Positions 17,290 to 25,956 are shown, counted from the first letter of the stretch. The stretch is 64,000 nucleotides of DNA from a bacterium (GCA_029565675.1 JAKQNP010000009.1:45967-109966), one strand, 5' to 3'. The notes: generated by a model from the letters alone, not told the origin. A program made the numbers and translations.

Positions 17290-18162
17290 TCAAGCCTCCG
17301 GAACCGGTCGGTTTTGTCCCGACCGTTTTTTGATGACGAAATCGCCCTTTTTGACGCCCAGATTGGCGCCGATCAGATCGCATTTGACGACCAGCACGAA
17401 AGTGATCTCTCGGGGTGCGTTCATCAGCCCTTCGAGATTGCCCTGACCTTTTGACACCACCACATCGGCCGCCGCGACCGCGGCGCGGAATTCGTTCGAA
17501 GACGATTCCCATATTGCGCCCGGCGCGTCTTCGCCGGTGGTGAGCAGGCGGGCGTGGCGGTCGATGCCCACCTCGTTCGCCTCGACCAGGGTGGCGTCGT
17601 TGATGACCGGGCTCGACCGCACCACAAAAGTCACATTCGGGTGATTGAGCGTTTCGAGAAAGAGTTTGTCGAGCACGATCTCGCCGCAGTTGTCGCCGAT
17701 GTAGAGAATCGACTCGGCGCTTTGCAGATCCGCCAACAGCTCGGCGCTGTCATCACAGGCGAGTCGCGCGTGCAGCACTCTTTCGATGGTGTCCATGATT
17801 CCAAGGCCGTGATCGACGCCGAAATCGATGACATTGCCGGCCATGGCCAGGCGCAGAGCGGTTTGCAGCGGTTGTTCGGATTCGGCGATGATCTGCCGCA
17901 AGCGGGGCACGAGGTCGAGCATCTGTTGATTGCTTTTCAGCTTGATTTGCCGATAGGGATCGGGGTCGTTCAGCTGATCGCGGATGAGTCGGTGCAGATC
18001 GCGGCCGAGCGCAGCCGGGCAGCGTTCATAAGGCGCCGCGGCCATGGCGACAAGCAGTCGGCGCATCAGCGCTTCCTGTTGTGCAGCCGGAACACCTGTT
18101 TCGCGGCCGAGCCGCAACAGACTGTTGATAAAGCAGGGAATGCAATCCAGATCGAACTCCAT
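17290..18162 (-). CDS. DUF89 (ARMT1-like) damage-control phosphatase
   Basis: A 290-residue protein with the bacterial DUF89 layout: N-terminal CIPC metal/cysteine pair, NVIDFGVDH, the core motif IGDNCGEIVLDKLF with its metal-binding Asp and Asn, VVRSSPVINDAT, and VVSKGQGNLEGL near the end. DUF89 enzymes are metal-dependent phosphatases that remove toxic side-products such as fructose 1-phosphate or phosphopantetheine variants. Its start codon overlaps the stop of the SDR gene by the ATGA arrangement, so expression is coupled with that gene. The exact substrate is unknown. Confidence 0.87.
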   Translation of the reverse strand: MEFDLDCIPCFINSLLRLGRETGVPAAQQEALMRRLLVAMAAAPYERCPAALGRDLHRLIRDQLNDPDPYRQIKLKSNQQMLDLVPRLRQIIAESEQPLQTALRLAMAGNVIDFGVDHGLGIMDTIERVLHARLACDDSAELLADLQSAESILYIGDNCGEIVLDKLFLETLNHPNVTFVVRSSPVINDATLVEANEVGIDRHARLLTTGEDAPGAIWESSSNEFRAAVAAADVVVSKGQGNLEGLMNAPREITFVLVVKCDLIGANLGVKKGDFVIKKRSGQNRPVPEA

Positions 18163-19097
18163 CAGCCCCTCTTCGGTTTTAGGTTTTTCAGCATGTCAGC
18201 GGTCATGCGCTGCAGATCGTATTGCGGTGACCAGTCCCAGTCGGTCCGGGCATGATGGTCGTCCAGGCTTTGCGGCCAGGAATCGGCGATCGACTGACGG
18301 GAATCGGGCTGATAGAGCGGCTCGAAATCGGGAAATATGCTTTGCAGGAATTTGGCCAATTCGGTCGGTGCCAGCGTGAGGCTGTGCACGTTATAGACGG
18401 AGCGGCTGAGCCGACTGCGTTCCGCAAGGGCCAAACCGATCAGCGCCTCGACGGCATCGGGCATATACATGAAGGGCAGGCGCGTGTCGGCGCGCAGAAA
18501 ACAGATCGCCTTTTCGCCGCGCACTGCTTTGCGATAAAAATCATCCGCCCAGTCGGTCGTGCCGCCGCCGGGTTCGGTTCTGCTGCTGATGATGCCGGGA
18601 AAGCGCAACGACCGCCCGTCGATGCCGCTGCGCCGGCTGTAGTAGTCCAGCAAAAGCTCGCCGGCGAGTTTGGTGATGCCGTACATCGACGTCGGCCGCA
18701 TCAGCGTATCGTCGGGAGTGTCGATTTTCGGGGTGTCCGGGCCAAAGGCGCCGATCGTGCTGGGCATGATCACCTTTTTGACCCCGTGTTGCCGGGCAAC
18801 CTCGAGCACGTTCAGCAACCCGCCCAGGTTGACCGCAAAAGCGAGCTGCGGGTTCTGCTCGCCGCGCGCCGAGAGCAGCGCGGCAAGGTGAAAAATCGTG
18901 TCGATGCGTTCTTCCATCACCAGCCGGGCGATTTGCGCCTTGTCCGTGATGTCGAGGTAACGGATGTCCGCCGGCGCGCCTGCGGCGCTGCGGATGTCGC
19001 TTGCCACCACGCGACTCGCGGGGAAGCGCGACAACAACCCTTCGGTCAATTCGATGCCGATCTGACCAACGGCACCGGTAATCAAAATGCGATCCAT
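18162..19097 (-). CDS. NAD-dependent epimerase/dehydratase, L-threonine 3-dehydrogenase-like SDR
   Basis: A 311-residue extended SDR. The nucleotide-binding motif is TGAVGQIG, the active site YGITK (YxxxK) preceded by MPSTIGAFGPDTPK. The combination RFPGIIS, PGGGTTDWADDFY and LPFMYMPDAVEAL is characteristic of the SDR-type L-threonine 3-dehydrogenase known in Bacteroidota and archaea, which turns threonine into 2-amino-3-ketobutyrate. No Kbl ligase gene is adjacent in this window. It is the first gene of an operon with DUF89 and radical SAM proteins. Confidence 0.82.
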   Translation of the reverse strand: MDRILITGAVGQIGIELTEGLLSRFPASRVVASDIRSAAGAPADIRYLDITDKAQIARLVMEERIDTIFHLAALLSARGEQNPQLAFAVNLGGLLNVLEVARQHGVKKVIMPSTIGAFGPDTPKIDTPDDTLMRPTSMYGITKLAGELLLDYYSRRSGIDGRSLRFPGIISSRTEPGGGTTDWADDFYRKAVRGEKAICFLRADTRLPFMYMPDAVEALIGLALAERSRLSRSVYNVHSLTLAPTELAKFLQSIFPDFEPLYQPDSRQSIADSWPQSLDDHHARTDWDWSPQYDLQRMTADMLKNLKPKRG

Positions 19098-19255
19098 CGA
19101 AACACCTGTTCTGGTTGGTTTTCGCTGTCTTTACCTGTTCCTGTCGGCACAGTACTGAATATACGAAAACAAGTGTTGAATTGAAAGAATTCTCTCAGCC
19201 TTGAACAACCTTTTCGCATGTGCCATGGATGCAAACACTGCCCGCTTGTTGCCTT

Positions 19256-20665
19256 TCAAACCTTGAGAATGTTGAACAGCGCAGTTCGAAATCTTTTGGG
19301 CATATGGCGTTGTATGAATTGCGCTATCCTGAACATTGAAGTGTAAGAGATATCGTACAGGGTTTGATGTTTGCGGACCTTGATGCGTGCAAGGAATTTG
19401 GCGAACGGCAGCAAAAAAGGAAAAAGCACCGCCACGCGAAAGGTGCGATAAAGGAATTCGATCTCCTTTTTTTTCAGCTTATCTGTCTCGATTGCTGCCA
19501 CCGGCGCAAAATAAGAACCATGGATGCGGGCGACATCGATGTCCGCGGCCAGACATTGATCGTACAATTCAGTCCCGGGATAGGGATGGAAGAGGCTGAC
19601 GTGAATTTTATCCGGCTTTAGCCTTTTGTTCAAATCTATCGTCTCCTGAATGGTCGATTTTGTCTCACCGGGAATGCCGACCATATTGTAGGCAAACACC
19701 CGGATACCGGCTTTTTTGATCTCGGTGAAGGCCTCCACAAGCTGCTGGTTGCTCATTTTTCGCTTCAAGACGTCCCTGCGCAGACGTTCGTTGCCCTGTT
19801 CGACACCGATACGGATCTCTTTGCATCCGGTATCGGCCAACATGGCGATCATTTCCCGACTGGCTGTTTCTGCTCGCAAGTTGCAGACAAACGGCAGGTG
19901 GATTTGCCGGCGATACAAGCCACAAAATGCCTCGATCCACTGTTTGTTGAACGTAAAAGTGTCGTCCTGAAAGCAAATCGAGTCGATTCTCTGGTAGCGA
20001 TTCAGCACCTGTTGTATTTCGAGCAAAAGGTTTTCCGCACTGCGCAACCGCACATAACGGCCGTCGGCCAATGAATGGAGCCAGTTGTTGACACAATAGC
20101 TGCACCGATAGGGACAGCCTCTGCCGGCGATGAAATCCGCGCGGTGATCGATATCCAGAGAACTCTGGTAATCGAACAACTCCCGGTCGGAGAAGGGCAG
20201 AGCGTCGAGATCCTGCAAGAACGGGTGCATGGGATTGTGATGTATCGAACCGCCGTCGCTGTAGACGAGGTTGTTGATTTGACGAAAAGATTTGCCGCGC
20301 AACAGTTCTGTCCAGGCGACTTCCCCCTCCCCCCGACATACACAATCGCAGCGATCGATAAAATCCTCCGGTCGCACAGACGCGTGCACGCCGCCAACCA
20401 ACGAAAAAACGGATAGACGCGACAGATAATCCATATGCGCTTGCGCCAACTGCAACTGATCCGAAGTCACCGAATAGGCGAGCAGGTCTGGTTTGACCTG
20501 CTGAACAGCGCGATTGATGGCTTGCTGCGAAAATTGGTGGGTCATGTAGAGAGAGCTCTGATGACCTTCTGCTTTGGCCAGTGCAGAAAGCAGTGACAAT
20601 CCATGGTGGTAATCGATAAATGTATGCTTGGGTGAAGGTATTGGATAGATAAACAGAATATTCAT
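19256..20665 (-). CDS. B12-binding-domain radical SAM protein
   Basis: A 469-residue protein from ATG 20665, which follows GGAGGG; the frame extends 13 codons upstream without support. The N-terminal half is a cobalamin-binding domain (SLVGGVHASVRPEDF and CVCRGEGEVAWTEL) and the centre carries the radical SAM motif GRGCPYRCSYC. A further conserved stretch is EIRIGVEQGNERLRR. Such proteins methylate or rearrange lipids, tetrapyrroles or peptides. The next locus upstream, on the other strand, makes a GG-leader peptide, so a modification role is conceivable but only by proximity. Confidence 0.85.
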   Translation of the reverse strand: MNILFIYPIPSPKHTFIDYHHGLSLLSALAKAEGHQSSLYMTHQFSQQAINRAVQQVKPDLLAYSVTSDQLQLAQAHMDYLSRLSVFSLVGGVHASVRPEDFIDRCDCVCRGEGEVAWTELLRGKSFRQINNLVYSDGGSIHHNPMHPFLQDLDALPFSDRELFDYQSSLDIDHRADFIAGRGCPYRCSYCVNNWLHSLADGRYVRLRSAENLLLEIQQVLNRYQRIDSICFQDDTFTFNKQWIEAFCGLYRRQIHLPFVCNLRAETASREMIAMLADTGCKEIRIGVEQGNERLRRDVLKRKMSNQQLVEAFTEIKKAGIRVFAYNMVGIPGETKSTIQETIDLNKRLKPDKIHVSLFHPYPGTELYDQCLAADIDVARIHGSYFAPVAAIETDKLKKKEIEFLYRTFRVAVLFPFLLPFAKFLARIKVRKHQTLYDISYTSMFRIAQFIQRHMPKRFRTALFNILKV

Positions 20666-20867
20666 GATACCCTCCTTCTGGTCGCTGAATAGGCCCGAAT
20701 GCACCGCCTAATCGGGAATGACATCAAGTTGGTTGCCAGGGATGGTCGGAAATCCATGCTCCTCTGCCCTGTGAATCAGGTTGTCAGGAGGAGAAAAGCC
20801 TGGTTTTCGCAGGGCCGAGGGGTGCGGAATGAATCGATTTTACCCGTAAAGCAGGTGGCAGGAGAGT

Positions 20868-21260
20868 CTAGTTCAGAAAAGAGCAGTTGATGAGATACAG
20901 CGGTGAAACCAAAAGCGGTGACTGGTGGAGTGTTTCTTTGTGATCGAAAAACAGTTTCGAAAGCCAGAACAGTTGCGGGGAAGAATCCGCAAAAAAACTG
21001 CTGTCCACATCGGTGATCTTGATGCGGTGCTTTTGTGACGGATTTTCGATGTCCCTGGTTTGCTCGTCGCACGGGTAGCGATCCAATGGCACCGATGTCT
21101 GCTGGTCGATGACAGCCAAAATGAGCGCCTCATCGAGGCTGAGCGCGCAGGAGTTGGGAATGAGTGCATAGAAATTGCCGAGATCGCAGAAGAGAAACCA
21201 GATCACGATCCAGGTAAGAAACGAAAAACGTCGGAGAACGATTTTGCGCAGAGCGATCAT
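20868..21260 (-). CDS. small exported or membrane-anchored protein, unknown
   Basis: A 130-residue frame from ATG 21260, which follows ACAGGAAAAAG. A candidate promoter (21313-21341) lies the right distance upstream, which is the main reason to accept it. Residues 12-28 form a signal or anchor segment (FSFLTWIVIWFLFCDLGN). The remainder has a cysteine (RYPCDEQ) and a hydrophilic middle. No family is recognised. It is divergent from the C39 transporter operon and may be an accessory protein of that locus. Confidence 0.45.
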   Translation of the reverse strand: MIALRKIVLRRFSFLTWIVIWFLFCDLGNFYALIPNSCALSLDEALILAVIDQQTSVPLDRYPCDEQTRDIENPSQKHRIKITDVDSSFFADSSPQLFWLSKLFFDHKETLHQSPLLVSPLYLINCSFLN

Positions 21261-21312
21261 CTTTTTCCTGTTGGAAAGTCCATTTATTTCGGTTGTGGAG
21301 CCGATCGATAAA

Positions 21313-21341
21313 AAGGTAAGCAACGGCTCAGTTAAAGTCAA
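21313..21341 (-). promoter_or_regulatory. candidate promoter of the small exported protein gene
   Basis: TTGACT and TACCTT on the minus strand with a 17-bp spacer, about 50 nt upstream of ATG 21260. Confidence 0.4.
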
Positions 21342-21690
21342 CAGAAACCGAAGTTCAGTCGTTTCCCGTCGTCAGGGGGGAAGCAATTGACCGAAATTAA
21401 TCAATAAGCAAATATTTGCGATAATATCGTAGAAATTAGCAAATTTCTCTTGACAAATTTCGCAAAAAGGTTAATTTTCCGGTAGATCACGGGAAAGCGG
21501 GGTCGGATTTTCGCTGACATCGCTGTCGAGGGCGATGCATTGGGATTGCGGCCTGGATGGGACTGGAATCTGGGGAAGGCACATTGACTGCAACAGGCAA
21601 CTGCAGTGCTGCGGCTGCGTATGGCGGTCAGCGATCGCCGATGAGGCAACCGGCGCTGGCCGCGGTGCGCATGGTCAAGGAGTGCACGGC
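21342..21690 (+). other. 349-bp control region of the GG-peptide locus
   Basis: AT-rich at its left end. It contains a perfect 12-bp palindrome GCAAATATTTGC (21408-21419), a 7-bp inverted repeat AGAAATT/AATTTCT (21431-21448) and then the promoter at 21450-21477. About 210 nt of GC-richer leader follow before the C39 transporter start. The two inverted repeats just before the -35 look like activator sites. Confidence 0.45.
21450..21477 (+). promoter_or_regulatory. promoter of the GG-peptide transporter operon
   Basis: TTGACA and TAATTT separated by 16 bp, in the only AT-rich part of this intergenic region. Confidence 0.55.
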
Positions 21691-23844
21691 ATGTTCGGAA
21701 TCAAAGCAAGGCGACGGTTGGTGCGCCAGCTGGAACGGTTCGACTGCGGTCCGGCTGCTCTGCTCACCGTCTTGCGCTTCCACGGCGGCGATGCCGCTTT
21801 GGCCGCGCTGCGCTGCTGGTGCAAGGCCGACAGCCGCGGCGTCACCCTGCTCGACCTGTTGCGCGCCGCCGAACGCTGCGGATTCCAGGCCCGCGGTGCC
21901 CGTGGATCCTATGACGATCTGTCGACCATCCCGCTGCCCTGTATCGCCCATCTGGTGCGTGAGGATGGTCAGCATCACTATGTCGTGGTTTATCGAGTCG
22001 CGCACAGCCGGGTGCAGCTCGGCGATCCGGCGCGCGGCGTCTATTGGATAAGGCGGCAGCCGTTTGCCCGGCTCTGGCAGAGCCAGACGGTTCTCTTGCT
22101 CACCCCCACCGCCAACCTCGTGCGCCAGCCTGCAATGCGCGGATGGCCATGGATCGCTTCTTACCTGACGGCTCACTTGCCCTGGGTGGAACAATCGATT
22201 TTTCTCGGCATCCTGACCGCTCTTTTGGGACTGATGACTGCGGGTTTTGTGCAGGTGCTGATCGATCGCTATATCCCCGGCGGAGATGTCCGGCGGATTT
22301 TTTACGCCGGTGTGATCTTGCTCTTTTTTCTCCTGCTGCGCGCGGCAGTGGGGTTGCTGCGCTCCATTTTTCTGGTCGTTCTGAACCAGCGCATCAACCT
22401 GGCGATGACGCGCGATTTTTTCACGCGCTTGTTTCGCCTGCCACAGCCGTTTTTCGATCAACGCAAAACCGGCGATATCACGGCCCGCCTGAACGACAGC
22501 CTCAAAATCCAGCAAGCCATCTCGCTCATCGCCCAGTCAGCGTTTATCGATCTCCTGGTGGTGATCGGCTCTCTGGCTCTCATGGCTTATTATTCCCCGT
22601 CGATTGCGCTGCTCTGCCTGCTCTCCCTGCCCCTGTTCACCGCTCTTTTGCTGCAAAGTTCACGTCGCATCCGCGACCAGCAGAGCGCAGTGATGAATGA
22701 ACACAGCCGGATGGAATCGGCAACCATCGATCGCCTGCGCGGCATCCGCGAGGTGATCGCTTTTGGCGTTGCCCTTGCAGCCGCGCAGGCCTTGCTGTGC
22801 GGCGCCGAACGGCTGCAATTCTCCATCGCCCGGCTGCACCGCACCCAGGCGAAGCTCAAATCGATCTCCGAAGCGTTGGCAGCGTTGCTGACTCTGGCGC
22901 TGCTGACTCTCGGATCGGTCGCGGTTGCGGAGCATCGACTGCAGCTCGGCGAATTGTTGGCTCTGGTCGCGCTGCTTTCCTATCTGCTCCCGTCGATCGC
23001 CAATCTTGTCCAGGCGGTCATCGCCTGGCAAGGAGCGCAGATCGCCGCCGATCGACTGCTGGATCTTTTGGCTGTCGAGCCCGAACCCAACCCCGGCCGC
23101 GTGGCAGTGTCGGAAATCGCGCATCTGCAGACCGAAAATCTGCATTTTTCCTATCCCAAATCCGCCCTTTTGTTGCGCGGTGTCGATCTCGCTGTCGAAC
23201 GCGGCTTTGTGACCGCTTTATGGGGTAATACCGGGTCCGGCAAAAGCACCCTGGTTTACCTGCTGCAGCGCCGGTTGCAGCCTGACACCGGCAGAATCCT
23301 CTGCAACGGCCGATCTGCCGAAGAGATCGACTTGCACTGCTATCGACGCCTCGTCGCGGTGGTGCCGCAGCGCGCCCACCTCTTCAACGCCACAGTGCTG
23401 GAAAACGTGCTGCTCGGCCGGGCGGCAGTCGATCGGCAAAGGATCGATCAGGTTCTGCAATCGATGGGCTTGTTCGACGGCAGCGAAGCGGGGTTCGACC
23501 TGTCAGCGCTGCTGGGGGAGGCGGGCCGGCGTTTGTCCGGCGGCGAGATCCGGCTGCTCAGCCTGGCGCGGGCACTGGTCGCCGAACCGGCGGTATTGAT
23601 CGTCGATGAACTCTTTTCCGAACTCGACGACGCCATGAAAGCGCGGGTTTGGCAAACCCTGCGCAACTATGCGAACGATCACGCGGTATTGCTGGTAACG
23701 CACGACAGCGAGATTTTGCAGGGTTGTGAGCTGGTTTTTCGTTTGCAGGACGGCCGCGCGACCTTTGACAGGCAAACGGCCAAACCGCCGTGTTTCCTGT
23801 CCACGGGAAAAACACTTTCGTCTTCGCCAAAGGGGATCAACTGA
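21691..23844 (+). CDS. peptidase C39 domain ABC transporter (GG-leader processing exporter)
   Basis: A 717-residue protein from ATG 21691, placed 8 nt after AAGGAGTG. Residues 1-135 are a C39 cysteine peptidase: catalytic Cys in RFDCGPAALLTVLRFHGG, preceded by the oxyanion Gln, then HHYVVVYRV (His) and LGDPARGV (Asp). A six-helix membrane domain follows (about 165-430), then an ATPase with Walker A WGNTGSGKST, signature LSGGEIRLLSLARAL and Walker B AVLIVDELFSE. Such transporters cut leader peptides after Gly-Gly and export the core. A matching precursor gene lies 1.8 kb downstream. Its stop codon overlaps the next start (TGATG). Confidence 0.93.
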   Translation: MFGIKARRRLVRQLERFDCGPAALLTVLRFHGGDAALAALRCWCKADSRGVTLLDLLRAAERCGFQARGARGSYDDLSTIPLPCIAHLVREDGQHHYVVVYRVAHSRVQLGDPARGVYWIRRQPFARLWQSQTVLLLTPTANLVRQPAMRGWPWIASYLTAHLPWVEQSIFLGILTALLGLMTAGFVQVLIDRYIPGGDVRRIFYAGVILLFFLLLRAAVGLLRSIFLVVLNQRINLAMTRDFFTRLFRLPQPFFDQRKTGDITARLNDSLKIQQAISLIAQSAFIDLLVVIGSLALMAYYSPSIALLCLLSLPLFTALLLQSSRRIRDQQSAVMNEHSRMESATIDRLRGIREVIAFGVALAAAQALLCGAERLQFSIARLHRTQAKLKSISEALAALLTLALLTLGSVAVAEHRLQLGELLALVALLSYLLPSIANLVQAVIAWQGAQIAADRLLDLLAVEPEPNPGRVAVSEIAHLQTENLHFSYPKSALLLRGVDLAVERGFVTALWGNTGSGKSTLVYLLQRRLQPDTGRILCNGRSAEEIDLHCYRRLVAVVPQRAHLFNATVLENVLLGRAAVDRQRIDQVLQSMGLFDGSEAGFDLSALLGEAGRRLSGGEIRLLSLARALVAEPAVLIVDELFSELDDAMKARVWQTLRNYANDHAVLLVTHDSEILQGCELVFRLQDGRATFDRQTAKPPCFLSTGKTLSSSPKGIN

Positions 23845-24506
23845 TGGATTGGAAAGCGTATTGCCGCAAACCTTTTGCCTGGCCGACATCCACGCTTTTT
23901 CTCCTGGCCTTGCTCGGCGTTTTGCTGAACACCTGGCTTGCCAATGAGATTCTCCTCGACCGCCAGGTCTTTCACCGGTTGTTGGACGAGCAGATCGAAG
24001 CCTATCGGATCGATGAACTGCTGATTGTCATGCGCCGCCTGACGGTCTGGAACTATGTCCTGGCGCCGCTGCTGCTGGCGCTGCGGCTGTTGCTATCCGC
24101 CCTCTTTCTGCAGATGCCCCTGGTCTTTCGTTTGCTCGAAGTGCCGTTTGCCCGGCTCTTCCACATCGTCACGGTGGCCTTTTTTGCCCTTTTGCTCTTG
24201 ATGTTCGTGAAAACCCTGTGGCTGGCATCGCTGCCCAACAGTGCCATCGACGAATCCACCCTCTCTCTGGTGCCGGTGTCTCTGGCCGCTCTTGTCAACC
24301 GCTATCGCTATTCTCCGCAGGCGCTCGGCTTTCTCGGCAATTTCAACCTGTCCGAGCTGGCCTGGTGCCTGATCGTCACCGCGGGGTTGCGCGTTGAAAG
24401 TCGTTTGACGTGGTTGGACTGCGGCCTGGTGGTGGTCATTGTCTGGACCGCGATGCTGGTGATGCAGTTTGTCTTTTTGCTCTATTTCCACGAGATAAGC
24501 GGATAA
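23844..24506 (+). CDS. polytopic membrane protein of the GG-peptide locus
   Basis: A 220-residue protein whose ATG overlaps the stop codon of the transporter gene. About five or six hydrophobic segments are visible (STLFLLALLGVLLNTWLAN, VLAPLLLALRLLLSALFL, IVTVAFFALLLLMFVKTLWL, LVVVIVWTAMLVMQFVFLLY). The overall layout recalls small membrane proteins seen between the transporter and thioredoxin genes of Bacteroidota GG-peptide clusters, but I do not recognise a named family. Coupling to the transporter suggests a role in export, maturation or immunity. Confidence 0.75.
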   Translation: MDWKAYCRKPFAWPTSTLFLLALLGVLLNTWLANEILLDRQVFHRLLDEQIEAYRIDELLIVMRRLTVWNYVLAPLLLALRLLLSALFLQMPLVFRLLEVPFARLFHIVTVAFFALLLLMFVKTLWLASLPNSAIDESTLSLVPVSLAALVNRYRYSPQALGFLGNFNLSELAWCLIVTAGLRVESRLTWLDCGLVVVIVWTAMLVMQFVFLLYFHEISG

Positions 24507-24510
24507 AGGT

Positions 24511-25074
24511 GTGCAGCAGGCAGCTAAAAAAAAAGTCGCGGTGCGCGGCAAACAGATCGGCAGCGCTGCGTTGCTCGCTCTCCTGGTGCTGACGAGCGCA
24601 TCGATGCTGGTTCAGGCGCGCCGCTATCGGCCGCTGCCAATCGGCGCGCTGATGCCCGGGTTGTCTTGCCTCGCAAGCCTGGACAAGCGATCAGCGACTC
24701 TGCCAAAGGCACCGGCGACCCTGGTCGTCCGCTATGAGAACGAGTGCGACCGCTGTGCGGTTTTGCTGGCGAACCTGCAGCAGGAAAACTGCCGCTTGCA
24801 GCGGCTGCAGATCGTGTTGCTGACCAGCGATCCCGAGTCCGAATTTGCTTTTGTGCAAGACTATCCGATGCTCAGCCGCGCGCCCAATGTCGTCTGCTGC
24901 AGTGTCCCGCTGCCGGAGCTTCGCCGCCGGTTTGGCCGCACCCTTTTGCCGGCGCTCTACCTCTTCGATTCTGACCGGCGCCTGCAAAAGCGCATCGCCG
25001 GCGCCGGGGATTGGCAAAGGGTGATCGACATGCTGGAACAGACCGGGTCTACGCCGAGCGACTCACGAAAGTAG
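24511..25074 (+). CDS. membrane-anchored thioredoxin-fold protein
   Basis: A 187-residue protein from GTG 24511, 4 bp after the previous stop and behind AAAGGT. Residues 18-36 are a membrane anchor (SAALLALLVLTSASMLVQA). The soluble part has a CxxC centre in ENECDRCAVLL and a cis-proline-like LLPALYLFDSD, the order of a TlpA/thioredoxin domain. Facing the periplasm, it could form or reduce the disulfide of the exported peptide, whose core has two cysteines near its ends. Its stop codon (TAG, 25072-25074) overlaps the first unit of the tandem repeat, and its final codons already resemble a repeat end. Confidence 0.75.
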   Translation: MQQAAKKKVAVRGKQIGSAALLALLVLTSASMLVQARRYRPLPIGALMPGLSCLASLDKRSATLPKAPATLVVRYENECDRCAVLLANLQQENCRLQRLQIVLLTSDPESEFAFVQDYPMLSRAPNVVCCSVPLPELRRRFGRTLLPALYLFDSDRRLQKRIAGAGDWQRVIDMLEQTGSTPSDSRK

Positions 25075-25665
25075 GTGAGTGCCCGCCGCGTTCGCTTGCG
25101 GCGTCCGCTTTTCCGGCGAACGAGCAACTCATGGCAAGAGGTGAGTGCCCGCCGCGTTCGCATGCGGCGTCCGCTTTTTCGGCGAACGAGCAACTTATGG
25201 CAGGAGGTGAGGTCTCGCCGCGTTCGCTTGCGGCGTCACCTTTTTCGCTAACAGGGCAACTCATGGCAGGAGGTGAGTGCCCGCCGCGTTCGCATGCGGC
25301 GTCCGCTTTTTCGGCAACAGAACAACTCATGGCAGGAGGTGGAGTCTAGCCGCTTTCTCTTGCGGCGTCACCTTTTTCGCTAACTGGGCGACTCATGGCA
25401 GGAGGTGAGGTCTCGCCGCTTTCTCTTGCGGCGTCACCTTTTTTGCTAACAGGGCAACTCATGGCAGGAGGTGAGTGCCCGCTGCGTTCGCTTGCGGCGT
25501 CACCTTTTTCGCTAACAGGGCAACTCATGGCAGGAGGTGAGTGCCCGCCGCGTTCGCATGCGGCGTCTGCTTTTCGGCAACAGGGCAACTCATGGCAGGA
25601 GGTGAGTGCCCGCCGCATTCGCTTGCGGCGTTATTTTTCCCGGCGATTGAGCAACTCTTGAAAGG
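25073..25665 (+). repeat. nine tandem 66-bp repeats, each with a perfect Shine-Dalgarno and a hairpin
   Basis: Units start at 25073, 25139, 25205, 25271, 25337, 25403, 25469, 25535 and 25600. Eight are exactly 66 bp and the eighth is 65 bp. Each begins AGGTGAG (preceded by GG in most, giving AGGAGGTGA), then a stem CCGC...GCGG with an 8-nt variable loop, a CTTTTT-like T-run a few bases later, and a closing CAACTCATGGCAGG. Two subtypes differ in the middle (GTCCGCTTTTTCGG versus GTCACCTTTTTCGC). The last unit runs straight into the true ribosome site of the precursor gene. Confidence 0.95.
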
Positions 25666-25676
25666 AGGTGAGAACA

Positions 25677-25880
25677 ATGAAAGAACTGACTGATGCAGAG
25701 ATGTGCCAGATCAACGGCGGCGATTGCCACAGCGCCGAGGCGATCATGATGCTGGGATTCGCCAGCTTGGTCATCGGCGGTGTGCTGGTAACCAATCCGC
25801 TCGGCTGGCTCGCCATTGGTTTGGGAGCAGCCGCCTGGATCGCCAGTGTTCCCGGTTATCTCGAAGAATGCGCCGGCTGA
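25677..25880 (+). CDS. double-glycine-leader peptide precursor (bacteriocin-like)
   Basis: A 67-residue peptide from ATG 25677, behind a perfect AAAGGAGGTGAG. Residues 1-15 (MKELTDAEMCQINGG) match the GG leader pattern LT..E...I.GG. The 52-residue core starts DCHSAE and ends YLEECAG. It is very hydrophobic in between (LGFASLVIGGVLVTNPLGW then LAIGLGAAAWIASVPG), enough for two membrane-spanning helices, with cysteines at core positions 2 and 50. This is the make-up of a class II bacteriocin or a related exported peptide with an end-to-end disulfide. A C39 exporter and an ABC immunity-like system flank it. Killing activity is not shown by sequence. Confidence 0.85.
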   Translation: MKELTDAEMCQINGGDCHSAEAIMMLGFASLVIGGVLVTNPLGWLAIGLGAAAWIASVPGYLEECAG

Positions 25881-25901
25881 TCAAAACAGCAACCCTGTCA
25901 T

Positions 25902-25938
25902 CCGGACATACCGGCGCCGTTGGCAACGGTATGTCCGG
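25902..25938 (+). terminator. hairpin after the precursor gene (processing or partial termination)
   Basis: Perfect 12-bp stem CCGGACATACCG/CGGTATGTCCGG with a 13-nt loop, 21 bp after the precursor stop and 19 bp before the next gene. There is no T-run, so it more likely stabilises the short precursor mRNA or attenuates read-through than ends transcription outright. Confidence 0.5.
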
Positions 25939-25956
25939 TTATCCTCAGGAGAACAA

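Noticed and set aside
21557..22051. Alternative peptide precursor frame overlapping the start of the C39 transporter gene
   Set aside because: It overlaps the C39 domain, which has all catalytic residues in the annotated frame; no GG leader is present.
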